64,000 nt of DNA from Brucella rhizosphaerae. Lineage in GTDB: Bacteria > Pseudomonadota > Alphaproteobacteria > Rhizobiales > Rhizobiaceae. Below are positions 55,823 through 64,000 of this stretch, one piece after another. The stretch lies in assembly GCF_002252475.1 (NCBI RefSeq), contig NZ_NNRK01000021.1, forward strand, positions 24,473 through 88,472. Direction: 5' to 3'. The number at the start of each line of letters is the position of its first letter. The stretch's first letter is position 1. The notes below the pieces were generated by a model. That model was not told the origin of the DNA, ran no database searches, and saw only the letters and a list, made by a program, of their open reading frames with translations. A program made the translations under genes and the position numbers.

Positions 55823-56250
55823 ACCGGAATATCTATCAATTTGGTGCGGCTCTCGCTTCCGGCGTCGTCTTCGGTTTCGGTCTGTCCCTGTCAGGCATGC
55901 TGAATCCGGCTCGGGTCCAGGGGTTTCTGGATATCTTCGGCGCTTGGGACCCAAGCCTGGCATTTGTTCTCGGTGGGGCAGTCGTCATCGCTTTTGTCGG
56001 TGTGCAAGTGATGAAACACATGAAACATCCGATCTTTGATGACAGTTTCCATGTCCCGACAAACCAGAGGATTGATGCGCCATTGGTCATTGGCTCTGCC
56101 TTGTTCGGCTTGGGCTGGGGCATAGGGGGGCTTTGTCCCGGTCCGGCGGTTGCGTCTCTGTCGGGGGGCATTCCTCAGACAGTATTGTTCGTCATCGCGA
56201 TGTTGGTCGGGATGACGTTGCATGACAGGGTATGGAGCAGGCGAAAGTGA
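55819..56250 (+). CDS. YeeE/YedE-family sulfur transporter, second half (DUF6691 type)
   Basis: 143 residues from the ATG at 55819. Membrane segments include VVFGFGLSLSGMLNPARVQG and SALFGLGWGIGGLCPGPAVA with the conserved Cys in GLCPGP. It pairs with the preceding half to make a complete YeeE-like channel. The longer frame from 55372 overlaps two genes and is not used. Confidence 0.9.
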   Translation: MNRNIYQFGAALASGVVFGFGLSLSGMLNPARVQGFLDIFGAWDPSLAFVLGGAVVIAFVGVQVMKHMKHPIFDDSFHVPTNQRIDAPLVIGSALFGLGWGIGGLCPGPAVASLSGGIPQTVLFVIAMLVGMTLHDRVWSRRK

Positions 56251-56416
56251 GCGCCTTAATCTGCATCACACAGTTCGAGAAACACTCTCAAGCGCCCACT
56301 TCCCACCCTCATCTTCCAGGTAGCAGATGAGGTGGTTTATCGGGGCAGGGGCGTGATCACGATCAGCACTTGACGATATTGGCATCCAAATGGCCTTTAA
56401 GCATTTCCGGAGTATT

Positions 56417-57046
56417 TCAGGAGTGCAGTCCCTTTATCTGGATGTCTACAATACCTCTCGCCAATGCAATCTTATCGCCCTCAGTTTCAGCGCTTCTTGG
56501 TTGGTACCAAATTGAAAGCCAGTTGATAGCGCCCAGAACTGCCTTGGCTGCAACAGATACATCGACATGCCGCATGCTGCCGTCGTCAATACCTTCGCGA
56601 ATAATCTGCTTAAACAAATCCTCGAACCGGCGTCTGATCGAAATCAGTTCGTTGAGGGTTCGGCGTTGATCGGGCGTGGTTGCCGCAAGTTTATGCATGT
56701 GGACGCCTTGCACCACGACAGCCTCAAAAGCGACGTTGTTCATCATCGCCAGTGCGTGGGCCATCAGCATCTCTTCAAGCCGATGCAGAGCAGAGCCGGT
56801 CGATGCCATGGCTGGCTCTACAGCTGTAAACAAGCGCTCCATTCCTTCACGATGCACATCGAAGAACAAATCAGTCTTGGAAGAATAGTAGTGATAGATG
56901 CGTCCCTTGGTGGAACCCATTCTGCGTGCCACATCGTCAATGCTCGTCGTAGAAAACCCCTGCTCCATGAAGCATTGGGCCGCTGTTTCGAGGATCACTG
57001 CGTTACCAGTACCATCTGTTCGATTGTGTCGGCGGCTATCAGCCAT
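56417..57046 (-). CDS. TetR-family regulator of the acyl-CoA gene cluster
   Basis: From the ATG at 57046 (GGAG site) the protein has 209 residues (MADSRRHNRTDGTGNAVILE). The HTH spans STTSIDDVARRMGSTKGRIY with the HYYSSKTDLFF segment. The C-terminal domain (LGAINWLSIWYQP) resembles FadR/KstR2-like sensors of acyl-CoA. It is divergent from the MaoC-SDR-thioesterase-thiolase operon, and a palindrome lies between them. The frame extended to 57094 has no ribosome-binding site. Confidence 0.9.
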   Translation of the reverse strand: MADSRRHNRTDGTGNAVILETAAQCFMEQGFSTTSIDDVARRMGSTKGRIYHYYSSKTDLFFDVHREGMERLFTAVEPAMASTGSALHRLEEMLMAHALAMMNNVAFEAVVVQGVHMHKLAATTPDQRRTLNELISIRRRFEDLFKQIIREGIDDGSMRHVDVSVAAKAVLGAINWLSIWYQPRSAETEGDKIALARGIVDIQIKGLHS

Positions 57047-57137
57047 CTGCTTCTCCAATTTATGCGTAAGTAAGCGGGCTACAAAGCCTAGCAAATTTAT
57101 TCATCAAAATGCCACTAGACAAAGCTATGTTCAAGTG

Positions 57138-57153
57138 CATACTACTCAGTATG
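57138..57153. promoter_or_regulatory. TetR operator 1
   Basis: CATACT-ACTC-AGTATG, a perfect 6-4-6 palindrome between the TetR gene and the MaoC operon. The same arms and spacing occur at 61990-62005, before the ligase and enoyl-CoA hydratase genes. Confidence 0.75.
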
Positions 57154-57206
57154 TTGTTGATTGATACGGTAGTTGCCCATCTTTCAGCGCTTGGAGGATA
57201 TTTCAT

Positions 57207-57671
57207 TTGGAAAAAGAACCGAATTCTGCTGCGTTTGCCCTTCCTGCAAGCGCGGAAAGCCAGATCTTGTATTCGGATTGGCTTTATATCGATCAGCAAC
57301 TTGTAGACCGGTTTGCCGATGTGATTGATGATCACCAGTTCATTCATACAGACCCTTCGCGTGCGGCCGATGAAAGCATTTTCGGCGGTACGATTGCGCA
57401 TGGGTTTCTTGTTCTCGGGCTGCTGACCAAACTAAGCCGGGAGGCCCTACCGGAAATCGCAAAGGGTGTGGTCGAAATCAATTACGGTTTTGATAAAGTT
57501 CGCTTCCTGGCGCCGGTAAAAATCGGCTCGTCAATAAGGGGCGTATTTGCGACCAGACTTGTGCAGCCGAAGGGTAATGGCACGCTCCATACTCTGAGCG
57601 TTACCATCGAAATTAAAGATGAAACCAAGCCAGCACTTGTCGCAGACTGGCTCATACTTGCAATAGGCTGA
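57207..57671 (+). CDS. MaoC-like hydratase
   Basis: 154 residues from TTG 57207. The hotdog fold has the hydratase motif (VIDDHQFIHTDPSRAADESI, then FGGTIAHGFLVLGLL), where the Asp and His are catalytic in R-specific enoyl-CoA hydratases. First gene of the operon after the TetR operator. It probably hydrates an enoyl-CoA intermediate, in parallel with the crotonase encoded at 62034. Confidence 0.87.
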   Translation: MEKEPNSAAFALPASAESQILYSDWLYIDQQLVDRFADVIDDHQFIHTDPSRAADESIFGGTIAHGFLVLGLLTKLSREALPEIAKGVVEINYGFDKVRFLAPVKIGSSIRGVFATRLVQPKGNGTLHTLSVTIEIKDETKPALVADWLILAIG

Positions 57672-57679
57672 GGAGCGTC

Positions 57680-58594
57680 ATGACTATTTCGTTTGAAAAT
57701 CGTGTGGCAATTGTAACGGGTGCGGGCGGGGGACTCGGACGCGCCTACGCGCTTGAACTGGCCGCACGTGGCGCAAAAGTCGTTGTGAACGATTTCGGTG
57801 GTAGCCGGGATGGAACCGGCGGGGCGTATGAGGCTGCGGAAAAAGTAGTCGCAGAAATCCGAACGAAGGGCGGTGTGGCCATTGCCGATGCAGGAAATGT
57901 AACGAGCTTCGAGGACATGCAGGCGTTGGCAAAACGCGCTGTCGACGAATTCGGACATATAGACATTCTCATCAACAATGCAGGCATCTTGCGCGACAAG
58001 AGTTTCGCCAAGATGGGGATGGCCGATTTTCGCGCGGTGGTCGATGTTCATCTCATCGGATCTGCCAATGCAAGCAGAGCCGTATGGGATGTCATGAAAG
58101 GACAGAATTACGGCCGCATCCTGATGACTACATCGACCTCCGGAGTTTATGGCAATTTCGGCCAATCCAATTACGGTGCGGCCAAGGCCGGCCTGATTGG
58201 CCTTATGAATGTGTTGCATTTTGAAGGTCAGAAATACGGTATCCATATTAACGCTATTGCTCCGACTGCAGCCACACGCATGACCGGCGACGTGTTGGAT
58301 GAAGAAATGCTGGTGCGTCTCGCGCCTGAAAACGTGGTTCCGGCGGCGCTCTTCCTTGTCAGCGAACAGGCTCCAAGCCGCACCACCCTTCTGGCTGGGG
58401 CCGGTACGGTTGCGCGCATGGCAATCGTGGAAAGCGAAGGCGTTTATCTGCAGAAAGGCGAGCGGACGCCGGAAGCTGTCGCAGCAGCCTTTGGGAAGAT
58501 TGACGATCTGACGGGCTTTACTGAACCCGATGCCGGATTAACCCATGTTGATCGGATTATCGCAACTTCGCGGGCCCATGAGGCGGTCGAATGA
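57680..58594 (+). CDS. SDR dehydrogenase (3-hydroxyacyl-CoA type)
   Basis: 304 residues. NAD-binding TGAGGGLGRAYALELAARGA, then VVNDFGGSRDGTGG, a loop typical of the dehydrogenase part of peroxisomal MFE-2 proteins. Catalytic Ser, Tyr and Lys lie in TSTSGVYGNFGQSNYGAAKA. It follows the MaoC gene by 8 bases; together they resemble a split MFE-2 (hydratase plus dehydrogenase). Confidence 0.92.
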   Translation: MTISFENRVAIVTGAGGGLGRAYALELAARGAKVVVNDFGGSRDGTGGAYEAAEKVVAEIRTKGGVAIADAGNVTSFEDMQALAKRAVDEFGHIDILINNAGILRDKSFAKMGMADFRAVVDVHLIGSANASRAVWDVMKGQNYGRILMTTSTSGVYGNFGQSNYGAAKAGLIGLMNVLHFEGQKYGIHINAIAPTAATRMTGDVLDEEMLVRLAPENVVPAALFLVSEQAPSRTTLLAGAGTVARMAIVESEGVYLQKGERTPEAVAAAFGKIDDLTGFTEPDAGLTHVDRIIATSRAHEAVE

Positions 58595-59061
58595 CGCCAC
58601 CGAAAATCCGCCCGCAAGCTGAGCTTCGCTCTGCTTATCGGGAGTTTTACGATATGCAGACGCGATGGAGTGACATGGATATTTATGGTCACGTCAACAA
58701 CGTCGTCTATATGCAGTATTGCGATGCTGCTTTGAATCGGTCGCTCATTGCTGCGGGTGCTCTGGAACTCAAGGGCAATACGCCGATTGGTGTTGTCGCG
58801 CGCAGTACGACGAATTACTTCTCCGAAATTTCTTATCCGGATAATGTCGTCGTCGGAGTTCGCATCGAACATATTGGCAATTCCAGCCTGCTTTGGGGCT
58901 TCGGCATTTTCAGAGATGGTGAAGAGTCGACCGCAGCAAAAAGCGAGTATGTACACGTTTATGTTGACCGTACCACGCGGCGACCCGTTCCGCTTACACC
59001 GGAATTGACGCAGCTGGCCGACAGGCTTTACGTTCCATTGTCAATGGAGGAGCACTCATGA
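58591..59061 (+). CDS. acyl-CoA thioesterase (4HBT hotdog)
   Basis: 156 residues. The motif [20 protein letters not shown] holds the catalytic Asp of 4-hydroxybenzoyl-CoA thioesterase-like enzymes. It overlaps its neighbours by four bases on each side, so its translation is coupled to the SDR and thiolase. It may release CoA from a dead-end intermediate. Confidence 0.9.
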   Translation: MTPPKIRPQAELRSAYREFYDMQTRWSDMDIYGHVNNVVYMQYCDAALNRSLIAAGALELKGNTPIGVVARSTTNYFSEISYPDNVVVGVRIEHIGNSSLLWGFGIFRDGEESTAAKSEYVHVYVDRTTRRPVPLTPELTQLADRLYVPLSMEEHS

Positions 59062-60260
59062 GAGAAGCTGTTATAGTATCGACTGCCCGCACCCCGATTG
59101 GCAAGGCTTATCGCGGGGCATTCAATGATACAACTGCACCTATGCTGGCCGGTCACGCCATAGCTGCTGCCATAGAGCGAGCGGGCATTGCCGGAGCGGA
59201 AGTCGATGACGTTGTCATGGGTGCAGCACTTCAGCAGGGCACCACTCATATGAATATTGCCCGCACATCGCTGTTGCGAGCCGGTCTTCCGGTTTCAGTT
59301 CCCGGTCAATCGATGGATCGTCAGTGTGCTTCCGGGTTAATGGCCATTGCGACTGCTGCCAAACAGATCATCGCCGACGGAATGACGGTGGCAATCGGTG
59401 GTGGCGTAGAACAGGTCTCTCTGGTGCAGAATGAACATATGAATGTCTACCGGTGGCGCGATCCGTGGCTGATGGAACATCTGCCTGCGACTTATATGAG
59501 TATGATCGAGACTGCGGAGATCGTTTCCGCCCGCTACGGTATCTCGCGTGAAGTGCAGGATGAATATGCTCTGCAATCGCAGCAGCGCACTGCTGCGGCG
59601 CAGGCGGCAGGCCATCTGAACGCTGAAATTGTACCGCTTCAGACCACCATGCAGGTCAAGGACAAGGCAACAGGCGAGGTTTCCTCGAAAAGTGTCACAC
59701 TGACGATGGATGAAGGCAATCGCCCTGAAACAACAATTGACGGTTTGAGGGGATTGAAACCGGTCTTTTCCGGCGGGCAGGTCATCGCGGAAGGTGGTTA
59801 TGTGACTGCTGGTAATGCTTCGCAACTTTCCGATGGCGCGTCAGCGTCGGTCTTGATGGAAGCCAAAGAAGCCGAAAGGCGTGGTTTTTCTCCGCTCGGT
59901 ATCTACCGAGGTATGGCTGTTGCTGGCTGCGGCCCTGACGAAATGGGTATTGGCCCAGTTTTCGCTGTACCGAAACTGCTCAGGCAGCATGGGCTGACCG
60001 TTGATGATATTGATCTTTGGGAGTTGAACGAGGCCTTCGCTGCGCAGGTGCTTTACTGCCGCGACAAGCTTGGCATCGACAACGAGAAACTCAATGTGAA
60101 TGGCGGTGCCATCTCGATTGGCCATCCATACGGCATGTCCGGAGCCCGTATGACGGGGCATGCTCTTATCGAAGGTAAACGCCGAAATGGACGCTATGTG
60201 GTTGTGACCATGTGTGTCGGCGGTGGCATGGGTGCAGCCGGTCTGTTTGAGATCTGCTGA
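59058..60260 (+). CDS. acetyl-CoA acyltransferase (thiolase)
   Basis: 400 residues with the acylation Cys90 in [15 protein letters not shown], the His of [16 protein letters not shown] and the second Cys in [13 protein letters not shown]. It carries out the last cleavage step of a beta-oxidation-like pathway. A terminator hairpin lies 11 bases after the stop. Confidence 0.94.
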   Translation: MREAVIVSTARTPIGKAYRGAFNDTTAPMLAGHAIAAAIERAGIAGAEVDDVVMGAALQQGTTHMNIARTSLLRAGLPVSVPGQSMDRQCASGLMAIATAAKQIIADGMTVAIGGGVEQVSLVQNEHMNVYRWRDPWLMEHLPATYMSMIETAEIVSARYGISREVQDEYALQSQQRTAAAQAAGHLNAEIVPLQTTMQVKDKATGEVSSKSVTLTMDEGNRPETTIDGLRGLKPVFSGGQVIAEGGYVTAGNASQLSDGASASVLMEAKEAERRGFSPLGIYRGMAVAGCGPDEMGIGPVFAVPKLLRQHGLTVDDIDLWELNEAFAAQVLYCRDKLGIDNEKLNVNGGAISIGHPYGMSGARMTGHALIEGKRRNGRYVVVTMCVGGGMGAAGLFEIC

Positions 60261-60270
60261 TATCAAATAA

Positions 60271-60292
60271 AAAGGCCGGCGAGCCGGCCTTT
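60271..60292. terminator. bidirectional terminator between thiolase and ligase genes
   Basis: AAAGGCCGGC-GA-GCCGGCCTTT is a perfect 10-bp GC-rich stem with a short loop, flanked by A and T tracts. It lies between the convergent thiolase and ligase genes. Confidence 0.85.
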
Positions 60293-60318
60293 CGAGTTAT
60301 CGGCGATATGAGCTCAAT

Positions 60319-61914
60319 TCACCCCGTGAGCTTGGCCTTAATGATTTCCTTGTCAATTGTATCGCCGGTAATCCCTTCGTTTCTCAGGATGTGCTTCTGG
60401 ATTTTGCCACTTGAAGTTTTCGGGAGGGAATCCAGAACCCGCACATAACGGGGCACCATAAAGCGCGGTAAACGGCCGGCGAGAAATTCCAGTAACTCCT
60501 CCGCCAAGATCTCGTAGCCTTCCACAGGGGTGACAGCAATCAGCACTTCATCTTCGCTGAGCTCACTGGGGACCGCAATAGCCGCGCATTCCCTTACTGC
60601 ATCGTGAAACAGGACTTCGGCCTCCAGCGCAAAGGAGGAGATGTTTTCACCGCGCCGGCGGATCACGTCCTTCAGGCGATCAACGAAGAAGTAAACTCCG
60701 TCTTCATCTTTGCGGAAGCTGTCACCGGTATGAAACCATCCGTTGCGCATGGCTTCGACCGTTGCTTTCGGATTGTTGTAATAGCCCTTCATCAAAGACC
60801 ATGGACGATCCGAGCGTATAATCAATTCGCCAGCCGTACCGGCAGGCACCTCAATGTCATTTTCATCAACGATGCGCAGTTGATACCAGGGGCGCGGCTT
60901 CCCGGCGATGCCTTTCTGCGTAATGCCCGGCCCTGCGACGAGGGGGCTCGCAATCTCGGTCATGTTATAGATTGTCCATGCGTCTACGCCAAATCTTTGT
61001 GCAAACAGAGGGCCATCTTCTCCAAATGGAGTGATAAACGCGCGGCGCAATGGATGTTTTTGATCTTCCGGTGATGCGGGCTGTTTTAAAAGGAAGTTCG
61101 CCATTACCCCCAGCAACAAGCAATAAGTAGAATTGGTGTCGCGGATCGCTTGCCAGAAATGCTGCGTCTTGAATTCGCGCATCATACCGATGGAAAGTCC
61201 GCGAGCCAGCATTGCATAGACATAAAGGGTTGAGCCACAATGAAAGATTGGACCGCAGATCATGCACCGGTCTGTTTCGTCCACACAATCAAATGCGTCC
61301 GGCCCCATCGTATAAAGCTGGACATAGGAGGTCAGGACACCCTTGGCGCTTCCCGTCGTGCCCGAGGTATACATGATGGCAAGCGTGTCCCATGGCTCGA
61401 TCGGCTTGTCGAGAACCAGCTCGTCTTCACCGACGGCCTCTACGTCGGTCAATGGCAGGATTTCCACATCGGCCACTTTGCAGTTCGTGACACCTTCCAC
61501 CACCAGAACCTTACGCAGCTTTCCCGGAGAGATATCCACGAGTTGCTTTACAAGATCGGCCCGCGCAACCATCAGGGGTGCGTCAGCATCTTCCAGAACG
61601 TGTTCTAATGAGCGACCAAGTGCTGCCGTATTGATCGGCACATAGACGGCACCGATATAGTTGATTGCAAACCATGTCGTAAGCAGATCTTCGCCATTGC
61701 CTAAGAAACAAAGGACGTGATCGCCACGTTTGACGCCATGCAGTTGCAGGGTGGCAGCGCGCCGGCGAACCCGGTCGCGTGTCGTCCGATAGTCCCACTC
61801 GACCGATTGCCAAAAGTTCACAAAGGGTGCCGTAGGGCGCTCCGCTGCATAGCGGTCGAGCATATATCTCAGCACTGAATGGTCACGGTCAAGCGCACGC
61901 TGATCTGGCGTCAT
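60319..61914 (-). CDS. acyl-CoA ligase (AMP-dependent synthetase)
   Basis: 531 residues. AMP-binding motif YTSGTTGSAKG, then a TGD motif in FHTGDSFRKDEDG, VDRLKDVIRRRGENIS and the C-terminal catalytic Lys in KTSSGKIQKH. It is similar to CaiC/FadD13-type ligases for medium-size or cyclic acids. An AGGAGG site precedes the ATG. It is transcribed away from the enoyl-CoA hydratase gene, from a shared region with the TetR operator. Confidence 0.92.
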   Translation of the reverse strand: MTPDQRALDRDHSVLRYMLDRYAAERPTAPFVNFWQSVEWDYRTTRDRVRRRAATLQLHGVKRGDHVLCFLGNGEDLLTTWFAINYIGAVYVPINTAALGRSLEHVLEDADAPLMVARADLVKQLVDISPGKLRKVLVVEGVTNCKVADVEILPLTDVEAVGEDELVLDKPIEPWDTLAIMYTSGTTGSAKGVLTSYVQLYTMGPDAFDCVDETDRCMICGPIFHCGSTLYVYAMLARGLSIGMMREFKTQHFWQAIRDTNSTYCLLLGVMANFLLKQPASPEDQKHPLRRAFITPFGEDGPLFAQRFGVDAWTIYNMTEIASPLVAGPGITQKGIAGKPRPWYQLRIVDENDIEVPAGTAGELIIRSDRPWSLMKGYYNNPKATVEAMRNGWFHTGDSFRKDEDGVYFFVDRLKDVIRRRGENISSFALEAEVLFHDAVRECAAIAVPSELSEDEVLIAVTPVEGYEILAEELLEFLAGRLPRFMVPRYVRVLDSLPKTSSGKIQKHILRNEGITGDTIDKEIIKAKLTG

Positions 61915-61988
61915 ATTGTAAAATCCTCCTACCCGGCGTGCGACTAGACCTCAAAAGAGGACGGTTGCAAAGCCCATATTAATATGCA

Positions 61989-62006
61989 ACATACTCAGTA
62001 GTATGT
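61989..62006. promoter_or_regulatory. TetR operator 2
   Basis: ACATACT-CAGT-AGTATGT, a perfect 7-4-7 palindrome in the divergent region between the ligase and the enoyl-CoA hydratase genes. It matches operator 1 in arms and spacing. Confidence 0.75.
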
Positions 62007-62033
62007 CAAAGTGAAATACCGTGGAGGGCAGAA

Positions 62034-62774
62034 ATGGCCATTGTCGATATTGAGCGCGCAGGACCGGTTGCTGTAGTGCGCTATGATCGTGGCGGCAAAG
62101 CCAATGCTCTCAATGAAGAGTCCATACAGGCCCTCATTCAGGCGGCAGACGAATTGTCGGCAGATGATACCGTTCACATTGTCATCCTCACCGGAACAGC
62201 GAGCCGTTTTTCGGGCGGCGTAGACCTGCATGATGAAAATCTCTGGCGGTCGAACGCGGATGCAGTGTCTCGCCATGTGTCGATGTCGCTCGGTGGAACC
62301 ATGTGTGACCGCTGGCGAATGTTACCGCAAGTAACCATCGCAGCCGTTGAAGGTGCTGCCGTAGGAGGCGGTGGAATTCTGGCCTTGGCTACAGATTTCC
62401 GTATCATGGGGCAGGGTTCGTTCTTCCAGTTTCCTGAGGTACGTCTTGGTATGACTTTGGGGTGGGGCGGACTGCCGTTGCTGTCGTCGCTCATTGGCCC
62501 GACACAGGCCAAGCGTGTGCTCTTTACAAATGAGCGGATCGGCGAACAGGAAGCACTTAATATCGGTCTTTGCGAGAAAATATCAGTCGCTGGTGGCACT
62601 GTTGATGCTGCGATGCTTTTTGCACAAACCATCGCGGAGTGCCCGCCATTGGCGTTGCGCATGACCAAGAGGGCTATTGATCACAAGCATCGCAGCAATT
62701 GGGCCGCATCATTTGAAGCAGACCAGTTTTATCTGGCGAGGCTGATTGCCGAAAGCAGCAGTCAGACCGGCTGA
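62034..62774 (+). CDS. enoyl-CoA hydratase/isomerase (crotonase family)
   Basis: 246 residues. Oxyanion hole regions FSGGVDLHDENLW and EGAAVGGGGILALATDFRI. The acidic catalytic residues are not obvious: the FPEVRLGMTLGWGG stretch has one Glu. It may be a hydratase or an isomerase. It starts after the operator with a GGAGGG site and precedes the ABC binding-protein gene by 29 bases. Confidence 0.88.
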   Translation: MAIVDIERAGPVAVVRYDRGGKANALNEESIQALIQAADELSADDTVHIVILTGTASRFSGGVDLHDENLWRSNADAVSRHVSMSLGGTMCDRWRMLPQVTIAAVEGAAVGGGGILALATDFRIMGQGSFFQFPEVRLGMTLGWGGLPLLSSLIGPTQAKRVLFTNERIGEQEALNIGLCEKISVAGGTVDAAMLFAQTIAECPPLALRMTKRAIDHKHRSNWAASFEADQFYLARLIAESSSQTG

Positions 62775-62803
62775 CGACGAAGTTGAATTGGGAGGAGGAA
62801 ACC

Positions 62804-64000
62804 ATGACTACGAAATCGATGATACTTTCCGGCGCATTTTTTGCAGCGCTGGTAGCAAATTCGGCTATGGCCGAGCCCGTTCGTCTGGGTGTTCTGACGG
62901 ATATGTCGGGAATGAATTTCGATCTGGCAGGTGAAGGCTCCGTCGTTGCGGCCAGGATGGCGGTGGAAGACTTTGGTGGTACGTTGAACGGAGAACCAAT
63001 AGAAGTCATCGTGGGTGATCACCAGAATAAGCCCGATATTGGTTCAACTCTGGCCCGCCGCTGGATTGATGAGCAGAACGTCAAAGCAATTATCGACGTT
63101 CCGACTTCTTCTGTGGCGATGGCCGTTCAAGAAATCACCCGCGACAAGGATGTTGCGTTTCTGGCCTCCACGGCCGGGTCATCAGATCTGACGGGTAAGG
63201 CATGCTCGCCGACTACCGCTCAGTGGACGTGGGATACTTACGCACTTGCGAACGGCACGGGACGGGCTATCACGCAGGAGGGTGGTAAGAAGTGGTATTT
63301 CATCACAGTGGATTACACATTCGGTCATGCTCTTGAACGTGACACTGCAGAGGCGGTCAAGGCCAGCGGCGGCGAAGTCGTTGGTTCGGTTCGCCACCCA
63401 CGCGAAACCACTGACTTTTCGTCTTTTCTGCTTCAGGCCCAGTCATCCGGCGCTGATGTGATTGCCCTCGCCAATTCGTCGGGGGATACGATGACAGCAC
63501 TCAAGCAGACCAGTGAATATGGTATCTCGCAAGGTGGCCAGCGTATTGCCGGTATGCTGCTGTTTCTATCAGACATTCATAGTGTTGGTCTTGAAACTGC
63601 TCAGGGGCTCACGCTGACCACTGGCTTTTACTGGGATTACGACGATCAGACCCGTGAATGGTCGAAACGCTTTGGTGAGCGTATGGGAGGCAAAATGCCG
63701 ACGATGGTGCATGCCGGGGTTTATTCTGCAGTCATGAACTATCTTAAAGCTGCTGAAGAGGCCCAGACGACCAGTGGCAAAGTGGTCATCAAGACCATGC
63801 GTGGCATGAACATCAATGATTTCTTCGCCCGCAACGCAAAGCTTCGTGAGGATGGGCGTATGGTCCATGACATGTATCTGGTTCAGGTGAAGTCGCCCGC
63901 AGAATCCAAAGGACCCTGGGATTATTACAAGGTCTTGAAGACTATTCCGGGCGATGAAGCCTTTCGCCCTCTCGACAAGGGCGGCTGTCCTTTGGTTACG
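62804..64000 (+). CDS. ABC transporter substrate-binding protein (branched-chain type), partial
   Basis: The ATG at 62804 follows a GGAGGAGG site. Signal peptide ends NSAMA-EP; mature domain is of the Peripla_BP_6/LivJ type (VRLGVLTDMSGMNFDLAGEG, IVGDHQNKPDIGSTLARRWI, VDVPTS-like DVPTSSVAMAVQE, FITVDYTFGHALERDTAEA). It reaches the window edge without a stop, so the permease and ATPase genes probably follow. Acyl-CoA genes before it suggest an organic acid rather than an amino acid as substrate. Confidence 0.92.
   Translation, partial: MTTKSMILSGAFFAALVANSAMAEPVRLGVLTDMSGMNFDLAGEGSVVAARMAVEDFGGTLNGEPIEVIVGDHQNKPDIGSTLARRWIDEQNVKAIIDVPTSSVAMAVQEITRDKDVAFLASTAGSSDLTGKACSPTTAQWTWDTYALANGTGRAITQEGGKKWYFITVDYTFGHALERDTAEAVKASGGEVVGSVRHPRETTDFSSFLLQAQSSGADVIALANSSGDTMTALKQTSEYGISQGGQRIAGMLLFLSDIHSVGLETAQGLTLTTGFYWDYDDQTREWSKRFGERMGGKMPTMVHAGVYSAVMNYLKAAEEAQTTSGKVVIKTMRGMNINDFFARNAKLREDGRMVHDMYLVQVKSPAESKGPWDYYKVLKTIPGDEAFRPLDKGGCPLVT

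Noticed and set aside
57482..58246. 254-codon minus-strand frame
   Set aside because: It is the antisense of the MaoC and SDR genes and lacks domain features.
1..64000. tRNA, rRNA, CRISPR arrays and known riboswitches
   Set aside because: None was recognised by reading the window. Covariance-model searches (tRNAscan-SE, Infernal) would be needed to exclude them fully.

Overview
The window looks like an accessory-rich stretch of an alphaproteobacterial genome, most likely from the Brucella/Ochrobactrum group of the Rhizobiales. This is inferred from the gene families (an IalB-type protein, ChoX, a BigR/Blh sulfur operon, YeeE/YedE transporters) and from moderate GC with IS5/IS427, IS6 and IS3 elements. 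No database search was possible, so identifications rest on sequence motifs recognised by eye.

Bases 1 to about 9,100 are a degraded mobile region. It holds an IS6-type transposase fragment, a complete IS5/IS427 element, an orphan HxsA-type His-Xaa-Ser repeat protein with a second peptidoglycan-binding protein, a GSU2403-fold nucleotidyltransferase behind two 29-bp palindromes, a large tyrosine integrase cut by an in-frame amber codon, a ParD antitoxin gene cut by an in-frame ochre codon with its ParE partner lost, and a nest of IS6 and IS3 remnants.

Bases 9,600 to 26,250 hold a two-partner secretion locus of the FhaB/CdiA kind: an IalB-family protein, a TpsB transporter, a lipoprotein and a TpsA exoprotein of about 3,180 residues. 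The TpsA carries a C-terminal toxin module and is followed by an immunity gene. Behind it lie orphan toxin modules with their own immunity genes, a decayed FHA tail and a last module cut by an IS6 element. Direct repeats about 3.4 kb apart could let the cell swap the toxin tip by homologous recombination. The IS6 element (26,250-27,062) joins this locus to a choX gene that has lost its 3' end and its choWV partners, which points to an IS-mediated deletion.

Bases 27,900 to 64,000 are mostly metabolic: a TPP-dependent enzyme with a LysR regulator; an Lrp-regulated amino-acid uptake and oxidation operon with two Asp/Glu-racemase-like enzymes; a large autotransporter; an EamA exporter and an AraC regulator; a DUF1254 protein, a class A acid phosphatase and an outer-membrane barrel; an IS3 remnant; BenE, TauE/SafE, a MocR regulator and a PLP-binding protein; an ArsR/SRPBCC pair; a ClpP paralogue; the blh-bigR-yeeE-yedE sulfur operon; and a TetR-controlled acyl-CoA catabolic regulon (MaoC, SDR, thioesterase, thiolase, ligase, enoyl-CoA hydratase, ABC substrate-binding protein). 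The two promoter regions of this regulon share the same 16-bp palindrome.
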